Position numbers and translations under genes: made by a program. A DNA stretch of 64,000 nucleotides, from positions 55,367-119,366 of the forward strand of contig NZ_LWKZ01000024.1 in the NCBI RefSeq assembly GCF_001905005.1, written 5' to 3'. Below are positions 54,917 to 62,637 of this stretch, in pieces (position 1 is the first letter of the stretch; each line of letters starts with the position of its first letter). This DNA is from Streptomyces sp. CB02923 (GTDB lineage: Bacteria; Actinomycetota; Actinomycetes; Streptomycetales; Streptomycetaceae). The notes beneath the pieces are model-generated. The model was not told where the DNA came from, searched no databases, and worked only from the letters and a program-made list of their open reading frames with translations.

Positions 54917-56926
54917 TCAAGCCGCCCCCGCGAAACCCCGCAGGTGCTCCAGCTCGGCGGCCACGTCGGTGAGTGTCGCGCAGCCCGGTACGGGCGGGAT
55001 CTGCGCGGCGAGCGCGGGCGGGCCGGGCCGGCCCGGGTCCTCCAGGGCGTCCGCCATCGCGGTGAGCGCCTCGGACAGGCGGCGCGCCTCCTGCCGGGTC
55101 GGGCGGCGGGCGCCGTGGTCGAGCCGTACGGCACAGGCGGTCGCCGCGTCGACGATGCGCTCGGCGGCGGTGACGACCGTGAGCCAGTCGGGGTTGCGGC
55201 CGCGTGCCGCGACGAGTTCGGCGGCCGCGGTCTCGGCCGCCGCGCGGGCCTCGCCCAGCACCCGGTAGGCCTCCCGGCGCAGCACCAGCCGCTCGCCCCG
55301 GTCGTGCCCCGGCTCGGTCTTGAGCACCTCGCCCAGGTAGGCGCCGGTGGCGCGCAGCGCGGCGGTGACCCGCTGGCCGATGCGGCGGCGCGGGTCGGCG
55401 AGCTGCGGCAGGTGGCCGACGACGAGCACGATGGCGCAGGCGGCCGAGGTGTCCACGATCCGCTCCAGCGCGGCCTGCGGATCGCCGCTGACGTGCACGA
55501 ACGACAGCACCATCAGGGTGATCGCGACGGTTTGCAGCGCGAAGTGGCGGGTGGCGAACGGCAGCAGCGCGCCGCCCGCTCCGGCGATCAGCGCGGGCCA
55601 CCACCAGCCGTCCAGCAGCGCCCCGGCCGCTGCGAAGACCAGCACTCCGGCGACGGTGCCGGCGAAGCGGTTGACCGTACGGGAGAAGAGCGGCCCCAGG
55701 TCGGGCTTGACGAGGAAGGTGACGGTGGCGGGCAGCCAGTACCAGTGCTCGGCGCGCAGCGCGAGGGCCGCCGCCGCGCTCACGGCGATGCACAGGCCGA
55801 CCCGCAGGCCGTAGTCGCGGCCGGCCGGCGCGAGGACGCTCCGGCCGCGCCGGGTGCGGGAGCCGAGCGGCGCGATCATCCGGTGGAGTGCGGAGGGCAG
55901 GCGGCGCACGGGCGACGGCTCCTGCGTGGTGGCTCCGGAGATCGCCGCGGGTCCGCCGTCGGCCCCGGCGGCGTCCACCGGCTCCGTACGGGCGAAGACC
56001 ACCGCGGCGTCCAGGAGCGCGCGGTCGAAGGCGCCGCGCGCCGGGGAGCTGGTCTCCGGTGCGGGGAGCCGGCCCGGCGCCCGGCCGGTGCGCAGCGCGT
56101 CGGCGAAGCGGCGCGGGCCCTCGGCGACCCGGTCGGGCAGCGGCTGGGCCTCCCACAGCAGCGCGACGCTGGCCTCGCACAGCGCGGTACCGGCGGCCAG
56201 CCGCTCGGTGAGCAGCCGTTCCTCGGCGCGGGGGCGGCGGCGCAGCAGGCGCCGCAGCCGCAGCGCCTCGTCGGCGCGGTCGAGGGCGGCGGTGAGGCGT
56301 CGGCGGGCTGCTTCGGCGCCCGGCCCGCCGACGGCTTCCAGCGCGTCCGCGAGCGCGTCGAAGACGGTGGCGACGGCCGCCCGCTCACCGCTGAGCGGCC
56401 CGCCGACCGGGCGGGGCGGGTGGAACACCAGGCGCAGCAGGAGCAGCCACAGGCAGCCGGCCAGGAGGTAGAGGGCCTTGAGCCACGGGGCGCCGGACAG
56501 CGGCATCCCCGCGCCGAGGATGGTGCTGGCCAGCATCTGCATCCCCGCGTTGGACCGTACCGGCCCGGCGACGCTGCCCGCGCCCGAGACGAAGCCCACG
56601 GCGAACAGCGCGGGGACCACCCACCAGCCCGCGCCGACGGTCTGGAGTGTGGCGCCCATCAGCATGCCGAGCGCCGACGCGAGGGCGGGCAGGCCGATGT
56701 GCACGATGCCGCGGCGGCGGGTGCCGGGGCGGTCGTTGACGCCCGCGAGCATGGAGCCGAGGCCGGCCAGCACACCGGCTGCCGGGTGGCCGGTGGCCAC
56801 GCCCGCGGCGAGCAGCGGGCCCGCGCACAGCGCGCCGCGGAGTACAGCGGCCCAGGGGACGGGCAGCCGCTGCCAGCGCAGGGGGTGGGCGAGCCACGAG
56901 GGCACGGCGCGCGGAGCGCGGGGCAT
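54917..56926 (-). CDS. FUSC-family membrane protein
   Basis: 669 residues from ATG 56926 (AAGGAGG 4 nt upstream). Two membrane halves each hold several helices (about 20-190 and 330-500), separated by a cytoplasmic helical region, with a C-terminal cytoplasmic part of about 160 residues. This is the fusaric-acid-resistance (FUSC) / aromatic-acid exporter layout. FWYLPATVTFLVKPDLG-type sequence (WYWLPATVTFLVKPDLGPLF) is the usual signature before the second half. It probably exports aromatic acids or other small molecules. Two GGTACGTAC palindromes lie 37-66 nt upstream. Confidence 0.9.
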   Translation of the reverse strand: MPRAPRAVPSWLAHPLRWQRLPVPWAAVLRGALCAGPLLAAGVATGHPAAGVLAGLGSMLAGVNDRPGTRRRGIVHIGLPALASALGMLMGATLQTVGAGWWVVPALFAVGFVSGAGSVAGPVRSNAGMQMLASTILGAGMPLSGAPWLKALYLLAGCLWLLLLRLVFHPPRPVGGPLSGERAAVATVFDALADALEAVGGPGAEAARRRLTAALDRADEALRLRRLLRRRPRAEERLLTERLAAGTALCEASVALLWEAQPLPDRVAEGPRRFADALRTGRAPGRLPAPETSSPARGAFDRALLDAAVVFARTEPVDAAGADGGPAAISGATTQEPSPVRRLPSALHRMIAPLGSRTRRGRSVLAPAGRDYGLRVGLCIAVSAAAALALRAEHWYWLPATVTFLVKPDLGPLFSRTVNRFAGTVAGVLVFAAAGALLDGWWWPALIAGAGGALLPFATRHFALQTVAITLMVLSFVHVSGDPQAALERIVDTSAACAIVLVVGHLPQLADPRRRIGQRVTAALRATGAYLGEVLKTEPGHDRGERLVLRREAYRVLGEARAAAETAAAELVAARGRNPDWLTVVTAAERIVDAATACAVRLDHGARRPTRQEARRLSEALTAMADALEDPGRPGPPALAAQIPPVPGCATLTDVAAELEHLRGFAGAA

Positions 56927-56962
56927 GGGCCTCCTTGGTACGGCGGATGACGGCGGGCTTAT

Positions 56963-56992
56963 GGGTACGTACCCGTACAGAGCGGTACGTAC
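56963..56992. promoter_or_regulatory. Paired palindromic operator upstream of the FUSC gene
   Basis: GGGTACGTACCC (56963-56974) is a perfect 12-bp palindrome. A second GGTACGTAC lies at 56984-56992, with centres about 19 bp apart (two helical turns). The site is 37-66 nt upstream of the FUSC start. The regulator is not encoded adjacent to it. Confidence 0.5.
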
Positions 56993-57183
56993 TGCCTGGC
57001 AAAAGGATGGGCACGGGGTGCCCGGGACGGGTGCGAGGTGTCCGAGGGGCGTCATCGGCCGACGGTGCTGACACCAGCTTAAGGTCCTGTTCGTACGCAC
57101 CGGGACATACGGGTTACGGAAATGTCAAGATCACATTCAGCCGCGGCGGACACCCCGCGCGCCGCACCCGTCCCCCGCCGCGC

Positions 57184-58221
57184 CTACTCCCCCGCCACCG
57201 CCGCGACCAGCACACTCCCGCTCGTCCTGGCGACGACGTACGCCGTCCCCTTCATCGCCCGCGCGTCCACCGCCAACCGGTGCGTACCCGCCTCGACTTG
57301 TCCCGCGAACAGCTCCGCCGTCCTCGTGCGCGAGAGGCGGTCCATCCGATACGCGGTGATGCCGATCCGGCACGGCACCGCGGTCTCGACCGTGACCTCG
57401 CCGCGGACCGCGGCCAGCCGCAGCAGGCGCCGCTGGTCCTGCGGACAGCGGTCCAGCGCCTGTTCGATGCGCGCGACGAGCAGCGGTACGACCGGCACCG
57501 GCAGATCCACGAACACCGCCGACGAGCCCGCCGCCGCGAACGCCGCCCGCACGGCGGCCCGCTCCGCCTCCCCCACCACACTGGCGAAGGCCACCGCTCC
57601 GTACGACCGTAACTCGTCCGGCGAGGCACCCGCCGCTTCCCTGGTGATCTCCGCGCCGACACCGATGCCGCGCAGGGCGGCGGCCAGCCGGGCCGGGAGC
57701 GCGACCCGCTGCCCGACCAGCAGGACCCGCCGGGAGGCCGCCGCGCCGCGCTCCGGCCCGCTCTCGGACAGCAGGTGCTCCAGCGCGGCCCGGTACTGCG
57801 CGCCGTGGAAGCGGAACGGCCCGATGCCCGGATAGCCGTCCCGCCGCAGGTCCGCGGTCTGCCCCGTCTGCCAGGCGAAGTCCCGCCACACGACGTCCAC
57901 GCCGTCCCGCTCGATGACCGCGGTCACCGCGCCGCACTCCAGCCCCTCGCACTCCGGACACCCGTAGAGGACGTAGCGGCCTTCGGCGAGCGGGGCGTCA
58001 CCCTCCAGGAGCAGCCGCCGCACGTGCGTGGTGAACAGGGAAGGCCCGAGGTCGGCGGCGAGCGGGGAGACCGCGTCGAGGTCGGCCAGGCGCAGCAGGA
58101 GCGGTCTGCCGTCGACGATGAAGTCCCAGAAGTCGCGGTGGACTTCGTACGCGCCGTTGGACAGAACCGCTCCGGCGCGCGTCGCGGGCGCCAGACCGAA
58201 AGTCGCGTAGTGCGCAGACAT
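57184..58221 (-). CDS. Uncharacterised conserved actinobacterial protein
   Basis: 345 residues. The N-terminal 140 residues begin MSAHYATFGLAPATRAGAVL and include YGCPECEGLECGAVTAVIE, with three cysteines that could bind metal. A Rossmann-like C-terminal part follows (SRRVLLVGQRVALPARLAAAL), then Ala-rich helices. I have seen the same N-terminus labelled oxidoreductase in streptomycetes, but no catalytic motif supports that. The start is at the conserved domain, but no ribosome site precedes the ATG. It is divergent from the amino-acid-oxidase-like gene. Confidence 0.72.
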   Translation of the reverse strand: MSAHYATFGLAPATRAGAVLSNGAYEVHRDFWDFIVDGRPLLLRLADLDAVSPLAADLGPSLFTTHVRRLLLEGDAPLAEGRYVLYGCPECEGLECGAVTAVIERDGVDVVWRDFAWQTGQTADLRRDGYPGIGPFRFHGAQYRAALEHLLSESGPERGAAASRRVLLVGQRVALPARLAAALRGIGVGAEITREAAGASPDELRSYGAVAFASVVGEAERAAVRAAFAAAGSSAVFVDLPVPVVPLLVARIEQALDRCPQDQRRLLRLAAVRGEVTVETAVPCRIGITAYRMDRLSRTRTAELFAGQVEAGTHRLAVDARAMKGTAYVVARTSGSVLVAAVAGE

Positions 58222-58377
58222 GTGCTGAGTATCCCCACGCAACCGCCGGTAAGAGCCCGGCGCCGGGCAATTCGCGGGGAGGGTGCCGTTCCGCATGCCG
58301 GGGGCGGCGCCGGGCCGCCGCCCGGTGGTCCCGTCCGGCCCGTCGCCCGTGGCGGGCGCACCGGATAGCGTCCAGGC

Positions 58378-59343
58378 ATGACGACGAGCGATGTGATCGT
58401 GATCGGCGGCGGGGTGATCGGCCTGACGGCCGCCGTCGGGCTGGCGGAGCACGGACGCGGTGTGCGGGTCGTCAGCCGCGACCCGGCCCGGGACACCACC
58501 TCCGCGGTCGCGGGCGGCCTGTGCTGGCCCTACCGGGTGCAGCCGGAGGAACGGGCCGTGGGCTGGTCCCTGCGCTCCTTCCACGTGTTCGCCGGGCTGG
58601 CGGCGCGCCCGGCGGAGACCGGTGTGCGGCTGGTGCCGGGCACGATGGCCGACGCCGGGGACACGGAGCCGGACGGCTGGCACACGGCGGTACCGGGGCT
58701 GCGGCGGGCCGCTCCGGACGAGCTGCCGCCGGGCTACGGGGCGGGCTGGCGCGCGTCCACCCCGCTCGTGGACATGCCGTCCCACCTGCGGTATCTGGAG
58801 CGGCGGTTGGCGGCGGCGGGCGGCACGCTGGAGCGGCGGCCGTTCACCTCGCTCGCGGAGGCGGGGCGGGAGGCCGGCACGGTCGTCAACTGCTCCGGGC
58901 TGGGCGCCCGCGAGCTGGTCCCGGACCCGGCGGTGCAGCCCGTCCAGGGGCAGCTGGTGATCGCGGAGAACCCCGGCGTCGAGGAGTGGTTCGGGTCGGC
59001 CGACGCACACGCCGAGACCACGACCTACATCCTGCCGCAGCCGTACGGGGTGGTCCTCGGCGGCACGGCACGCGAGGGCGCCTGGTCGCGCGAGCCGGAC
59101 CCGGCGACCGCCCGCGCGATCGTGGAGCGCTGCGCCCGCGTCCACCCGAAGCTGGCGCACGCCCGCGTCCTGGCCCACCGCGTCGGCCTGCGTCCGGCGC
59201 GTGCCGCCGTACGGCTGGAGGCGGAGCGGCTGCCGGGCGGCGCGCTGTGCGTGCACAACTACGGGCACGGCGGGGCGGGCGTGACGGTGGCGTGGGGCTG
59301 CGCGGACGAGGTGGTGCGCCTGGCGGGCGGCGGGACGGCGTGA
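58378..59343 (+). CDS. D-amino-acid oxidase-like FAD oxidoreductase (DAO family)
   Basis: 321 residues. The FAD motif VIVIGGGVIGLTAAVGLAEHG is at 5-25. TTSAVAGGLCWPY is the second DAO motif, VGLRPARAAVRLE holds the substrate-carboxylate Arg, and HNYGHGGAGVTVAWG is the C-terminal flavin motif. The length (321) fits D-amino-acid oxidase rather than glycine oxidase. It would deaminate a D-amino acid to a keto acid and hydrogen peroxide. The converging BCCT osmolyte transporter shares a bidirectional terminator but no evident function. Confidence 0.9.
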   Translation: MTTSDVIVIGGGVIGLTAAVGLAEHGRGVRVVSRDPARDTTSAVAGGLCWPYRVQPEERAVGWSLRSFHVFAGLAARPAETGVRLVPGTMADAGDTEPDGWHTAVPGLRRAAPDELPPGYGAGWRASTPLVDMPSHLRYLERRLAAAGGTLERRPFTSLAEAGREAGTVVNCSGLGARELVPDPAVQPVQGQLVIAENPGVEEWFGSADAHAETTTYILPQPYGVVLGGTAREGAWSREPDPATARAIVERCARVHPKLAHARVLAHRVGLRPARAAVRLEAERLPGGALCVHNYGHGGAGVTVAWGCADEVVRLAGGGTA

Positions 59344-59374
59344 GGGGAGGGCCGGTCTCCCGCCGGCCCTCCCC
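59344..59374. terminator. Bidirectional hairpin terminator
   Basis: A perfect 12-bp stem (GGGGAGGGCCGG with CCGGCCCTCCCC) has a 7-nt loop. It lies between the convergent DAO and BCCT genes and would serve both. Confidence 0.85.
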
Positions 59375-59399
59375 CGGTGTCACTGCCGCGCGACCGGTA

Positions 59400-61145
59400 C
59401 TACGGCTTGCCCTCCTCGGTGGCGGGGGCGGCCGTACCGGCGTCGGTGCCGCCCGCGCCGTTGCCCGGCCCGATGCGGATCTCGAAGTCGCCGTCGTAGC
59501 GCTCGTGGCCCGCGATGACGGCCAGCTCGACGACCTCCTCGCCCTTCTGCCCGCGCACGATCAGCGGATCGCGGCGCAGGTCCTTCATGAGCGCCCAGCA
59601 CATCGCGATCATCACCAGGGTGAAGGGCACCGCGACGAGGATCGTCAGATTCTGCAGCCCGGTGAGAGCGTCGCCCGAACCGCCGCCGATCATCAGCATG
59701 ATCGCGGCGACCGCGCCGGTGACCACACCCCAGAAGACCACCACGAGCCGGGTCGGTTCGAAGGAGCCCTTCTGGGAGAGCGTGCCCATCACGATGGACG
59801 CGGCGTCCGCGCCGGAGACGAAGAAGATTCCGACGAGGATCATGACCAGGATGCTGGTGAGAGTGGCCGCCGGGTACTGGTGCAGTACGTCGAAGAGCTG
59901 TCCTTCGGGCGTGGTCTCGCCGGAGAGCTTCTTCCCGTCCTGGAGGTGCATCGCCGAACTGCCGAACACCGCGAACCACAGCAGGCTCACCACGCTCGGC
60001 ACGAGGATCACTCCGCCTATGAACTGCCGGATCGTGCGCCCGCGGCTGATCCGCGCGATGAACATGCCCACGAACGGCGTCCAGGAGATCCACCACGCCC
60101 AGTAGAAGACCGTCCAGCCGCGCAGCCAGTCACCGACCTTGTCCCCGCTGCTGGCCTCCGTGCGCCCGGCGAGCTGCGGCAGTTCGCCGATGAAGGTGCC
60201 GATGGAGGTCGGCAGCATGTTCAGGATGAGGATGGTCGGCCCGACGACGAAGACGAAGACGGCCAGGATCAGCGCCAGCACCATGTTGATGTTGGACAGC
60301 ATCTGGACGCCCCGGGCGATGCCGGAGACCGCCGACAGGATGAAGGCGACGGTCAGTACGGCGATGACGGCGACGAGCAGGCTGGTGCTGACCTTGTCCA
60401 TCCAGCCCAGCACCTTGATCCCGCTGCCGATCTGGAGCGCGCCGAGCCCCAGCGAGGCCGCGGAGCCGAAGAGCGTGGCGAAGATGGCCAGGATGTCGAT
60501 GACCTGCCCGCCCCAGCCGTTGGCGCGCCGCCTGCCGATCAGCGGGGTGAACACCGCGCTGATGGTCTGCCGCCTCCCCCGCCGGAAGCAGCTGTACGCG
60601 ATGGCCAGCCCCACGACCGCGTAGATCGCCCAGGGGTGCAGCGTCCAGTGGAAGAGCGTGGTCGCCAGCGCGGTGTCCATGGCCTGGGCGGCGTCCTTGG
60701 GGTCGGTGCCCGGCGGCGGGGCGCCGAAGTGCCCCAGCGGCTCGCTGACTCCGTAGAACATCAGGCCGATGCCCATGCCCGCGCTGAACATCATCGCGAC
60801 CCAGGACACCGTGCGGAACTCGGGCTCCTCGCCCTCCTTGCCGAGCGTGATCCGGCCGTACTTGCTCACCGCCAGCCAGATCGCGAAGACCACGAAGCCG
60901 GAGGCGGAGAGCACGAAGGCCCAGCCGCCGTTCTTGATGACCCAGTCCAGCATCGTCGACGAAGCGCTCTTGAGCGTCTCGGTGGAGGTGGCGCCCCAGA
61001 CGATGAAGGCGAGGGTGAGCAGCGCCGTGACGCCGAAGACCACGCGGTCGGTCTGCGGGGGGCCGGTGCGGTGCGGCTCGCCGGGGAGGTCCGCCATGAC
61101 CGGCGCACCTCCCCCGCCGCCCGTGTCTTTGTCTGATTCAGACAC
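59400..61145 (-). CDS. BCCT-family betaine/carnitine/choline transporter
   Basis: 581 residues from GTG 61145. It has twelve hydrophobic segments, and the BCCT signature WTVFYWAWWISWTPFVGMF and FIARISRGRTIRQF are intact. MGIGLMFYGVSEPLGHF lies in the first membrane half. It imports a quaternary amine such as glycine betaine or choline, driven by sodium or protons, typically as an osmoprotectant. The tail after the last helix is acidic and Gly-rich. AAAGG lies about 6 nt before the GTG; a TTG at 61160 is an alternative. Confidence 0.95.
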   Translation of the reverse strand: MSESDKDTGGGGGAPVMADLPGEPHRTGPPQTDRVVFGVTALLTLAFIVWGATSTETLKSASSTMLDWVIKNGGWAFVLSASGFVVFAIWLAVSKYGRITLGKEGEEPEFRTVSWVAMMFSAGMGIGLMFYGVSEPLGHFGAPPPGTDPKDAAQAMDTALATTLFHWTLHPWAIYAVVGLAIAYSCFRRGRRQTISAVFTPLIGRRRANGWGGQVIDILAIFATLFGSAASLGLGALQIGSGIKVLGWMDKVSTSLLVAVIAVLTVAFILSAVSGIARGVQMLSNINMVLALILAVFVFVVGPTILILNMLPTSIGTFIGELPQLAGRTEASSGDKVGDWLRGWTVFYWAWWISWTPFVGMFIARISRGRTIRQFIGGVILVPSVVSLLWFAVFGSSAMHLQDGKKLSGETTPEGQLFDVLHQYPAATLTSILVMILVGIFFVSGADAASIVMGTLSQKGSFEPTRLVVVFWGVVTGAVAAIMLMIGGGSGDALTGLQNLTILVAVPFTLVMIAMCWALMKDLRRDPLIVRGQKGEEVVELAVIAGHERYDGDFEIRIGPGNGAGGTDAGTAAPATEEGKP

Positions 61146-61210
61146 GTATCGACCTTTCAATTGGCCAGTTTTTCCCTACCCGTTACCCCTTACCACGCGG
61201 TGGAACCCGT

Positions 61211-62533
61211 TCAGCAGCCCTTGAGCGGAGTCGCGGCCGTAAGGTGATAATCGGCCCGGCCGTCCAGCAGCAGCGGGACCAGGGCGCGCATCGACTGGCG
61301 CAGCGGCACCACGGCCCCGCCCTTCGCGGTCCGGCGCGACGACACGCCGTGCAGGGCGAGTTCGTCCTTGAACTCGGCGTACTGCTGTGCGTCGAGGCGG
61401 TAGGCGCAGGGCGGGTCGGCCAGGATCTTCTCCGCTGCGGGCGGTTCGTTGTCGGCACCACCGAGGTAGACCGGTCCACGGTCGGCGTAACCGGCCAGCC
61501 GGGCGCGGGCGGTGGCGGACTCGACCCGGGCCCGGCGCTCACCGGCGTAATCGAACAAGCCGTTGAGTGCGGCCAGTTGCGAGGTGACCCGGCGGCGGTT
61601 GTTGAGCGCCGGGTCGGCCTTCTCGGCGTCGGTCAGCGCGTCGATCCGGGTCTCCACGAGCAGCCCGACGGAGTTCTTCACCCCGGCGGTGTTGCGCAGG
61701 ATGCGTTCCTGGCCGTCACCGGCCACCTGCTTGACCGGTTCGCCGGTCTCCGGGTCGGTCCAGATGCCGTAGATGCCGGTGCTGAAACCGGCCCCGGCGG
61801 CCTCCGGCCGGACGTACCTCTCGGACAGGGCGGTGGACTCCCGGTGCACCGCGCGGGCGGTGTTCAGGTTGCGCGGCCACAGGGAGAGCAGGTCCTTCAT
61901 GTAGTAGGGCACGGTCGGGCCGTATTCGTGCAGGTCGTAGACGATGTCCGGGCGGTAGTCGCGCTGCACGGCGGCCAGGGCCCGCGCCTCGGCGGTCTTC
62001 AGGGCGAGGTGGTCGCGGTTGATGTCCACACCGTCGGAGTTGCCGCGGGTGTCGGCGGCCCGGCCGTCCGGGTTGGCGGTCGGCACGACCAGCACGCTCG
62101 TACGTTCCAGGAAGCGCCGGGTGGCCCGGTCCCCGGCGAAGGCGAGATCGCGGACGGTGGACAGGCACGCCTCACGCCCGGACGGCTCGTCGCCGTGCTG
62201 CGAGCAGATCAGCAGCACCGCGTTGCCGCGCCGTACGTCGGCCGCGCTCTTCGGCGCCGGCGCGCCGATGCGCAGCAGCCGGATCGGGCGGCCCTGCGCG
62301 GTCGTGCCGATCCGGTCCGTACGGACGCGGTCGCTCGCCCGGTCCACTGCGGCGAGGAAGTCCCGCTCCTCAGGCTGGGTGGTCCAGCGGGCGCCCTCGC
62401 TGCGCTCGAAGCCGGTGCGGGGCAGGTCCGGCCCGGCCGCTCCGGCGGGCGGCGCGAGCGGCGAGGCCAGCAGGGTCGTGGTGAGCGCGGCGGCCAGCGC
62501 CCCGAGGGCGAGGCCGCGGGAGAGGGATGTCAC
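61211..62533 (-). CDS. Secreted M14-family zinc carboxypeptidase
   Basis: 440 residues from GTG 62533 (GGAGG about 10 nt upstream). A signal peptide covers about 1-33 (basic start, Leu/Ala core, APPAGAAG). Zinc ligands are His and Glu in CSQHGDEPSGREACL and a His in YDLHEYGPTVPY. DGVDINRDHLAL and VGLLVETRIDALT supply the substrate Arg/Asn and the catalytic Glu. The ~440 length is typical of bacterial M14 enzymes. It should trim C-terminal residues from peptides outside the cell. The gene downstream on the right edge encodes another secreted-type peptidase. Confidence 0.92.
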   Translation of the reverse strand: MTSLSRGLALGALAAALTTTLLASPLAPPAGAAGPDLPRTGFERSEGARWTTQPEERDFLAAVDRASDRVRTDRIGTTAQGRPIRLLRIGAPAPKSAADVRRGNAVLLICSQHGDEPSGREACLSTVRDLAFAGDRATRRFLERTSVLVVPTANPDGRAADTRGNSDGVDINRDHLALKTAEARALAAVQRDYRPDIVYDLHEYGPTVPYYMKDLLSLWPRNLNTARAVHRESTALSERYVRPEAAGAGFSTGIYGIWTDPETGEPVKQVAGDGQERILRNTAGVKNSVGLLVETRIDALTDAEKADPALNNRRRVTSQLAALNGLFDYAGERRARVESATARARLAGYADRGPVYLGGADNEPPAAEKILADPPCAYRLDAQQYAEFKDELALHGVSSRRTAKGGAVVPLRQSMRALVPLLLDGRADYHLTAATPLKGC

Positions 62534-62637
62534 GAGGGGGTGCCTCCGGTGTCGGACGGTGGGGCGAACGGTGGAGGGGTACTGCCGGATACGGGTACGG
62601 AGGGGCCGAGCCATGGCGGCCCGGCCCCTCGGCGAGA

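Noticed and set aside
54873..55268. Plus-strand open frame starting VIARIVVNAF with GGAG upstream
   Set aside because: After about 14 codons it is antisense to the FUSC gene with shadow-like composition.
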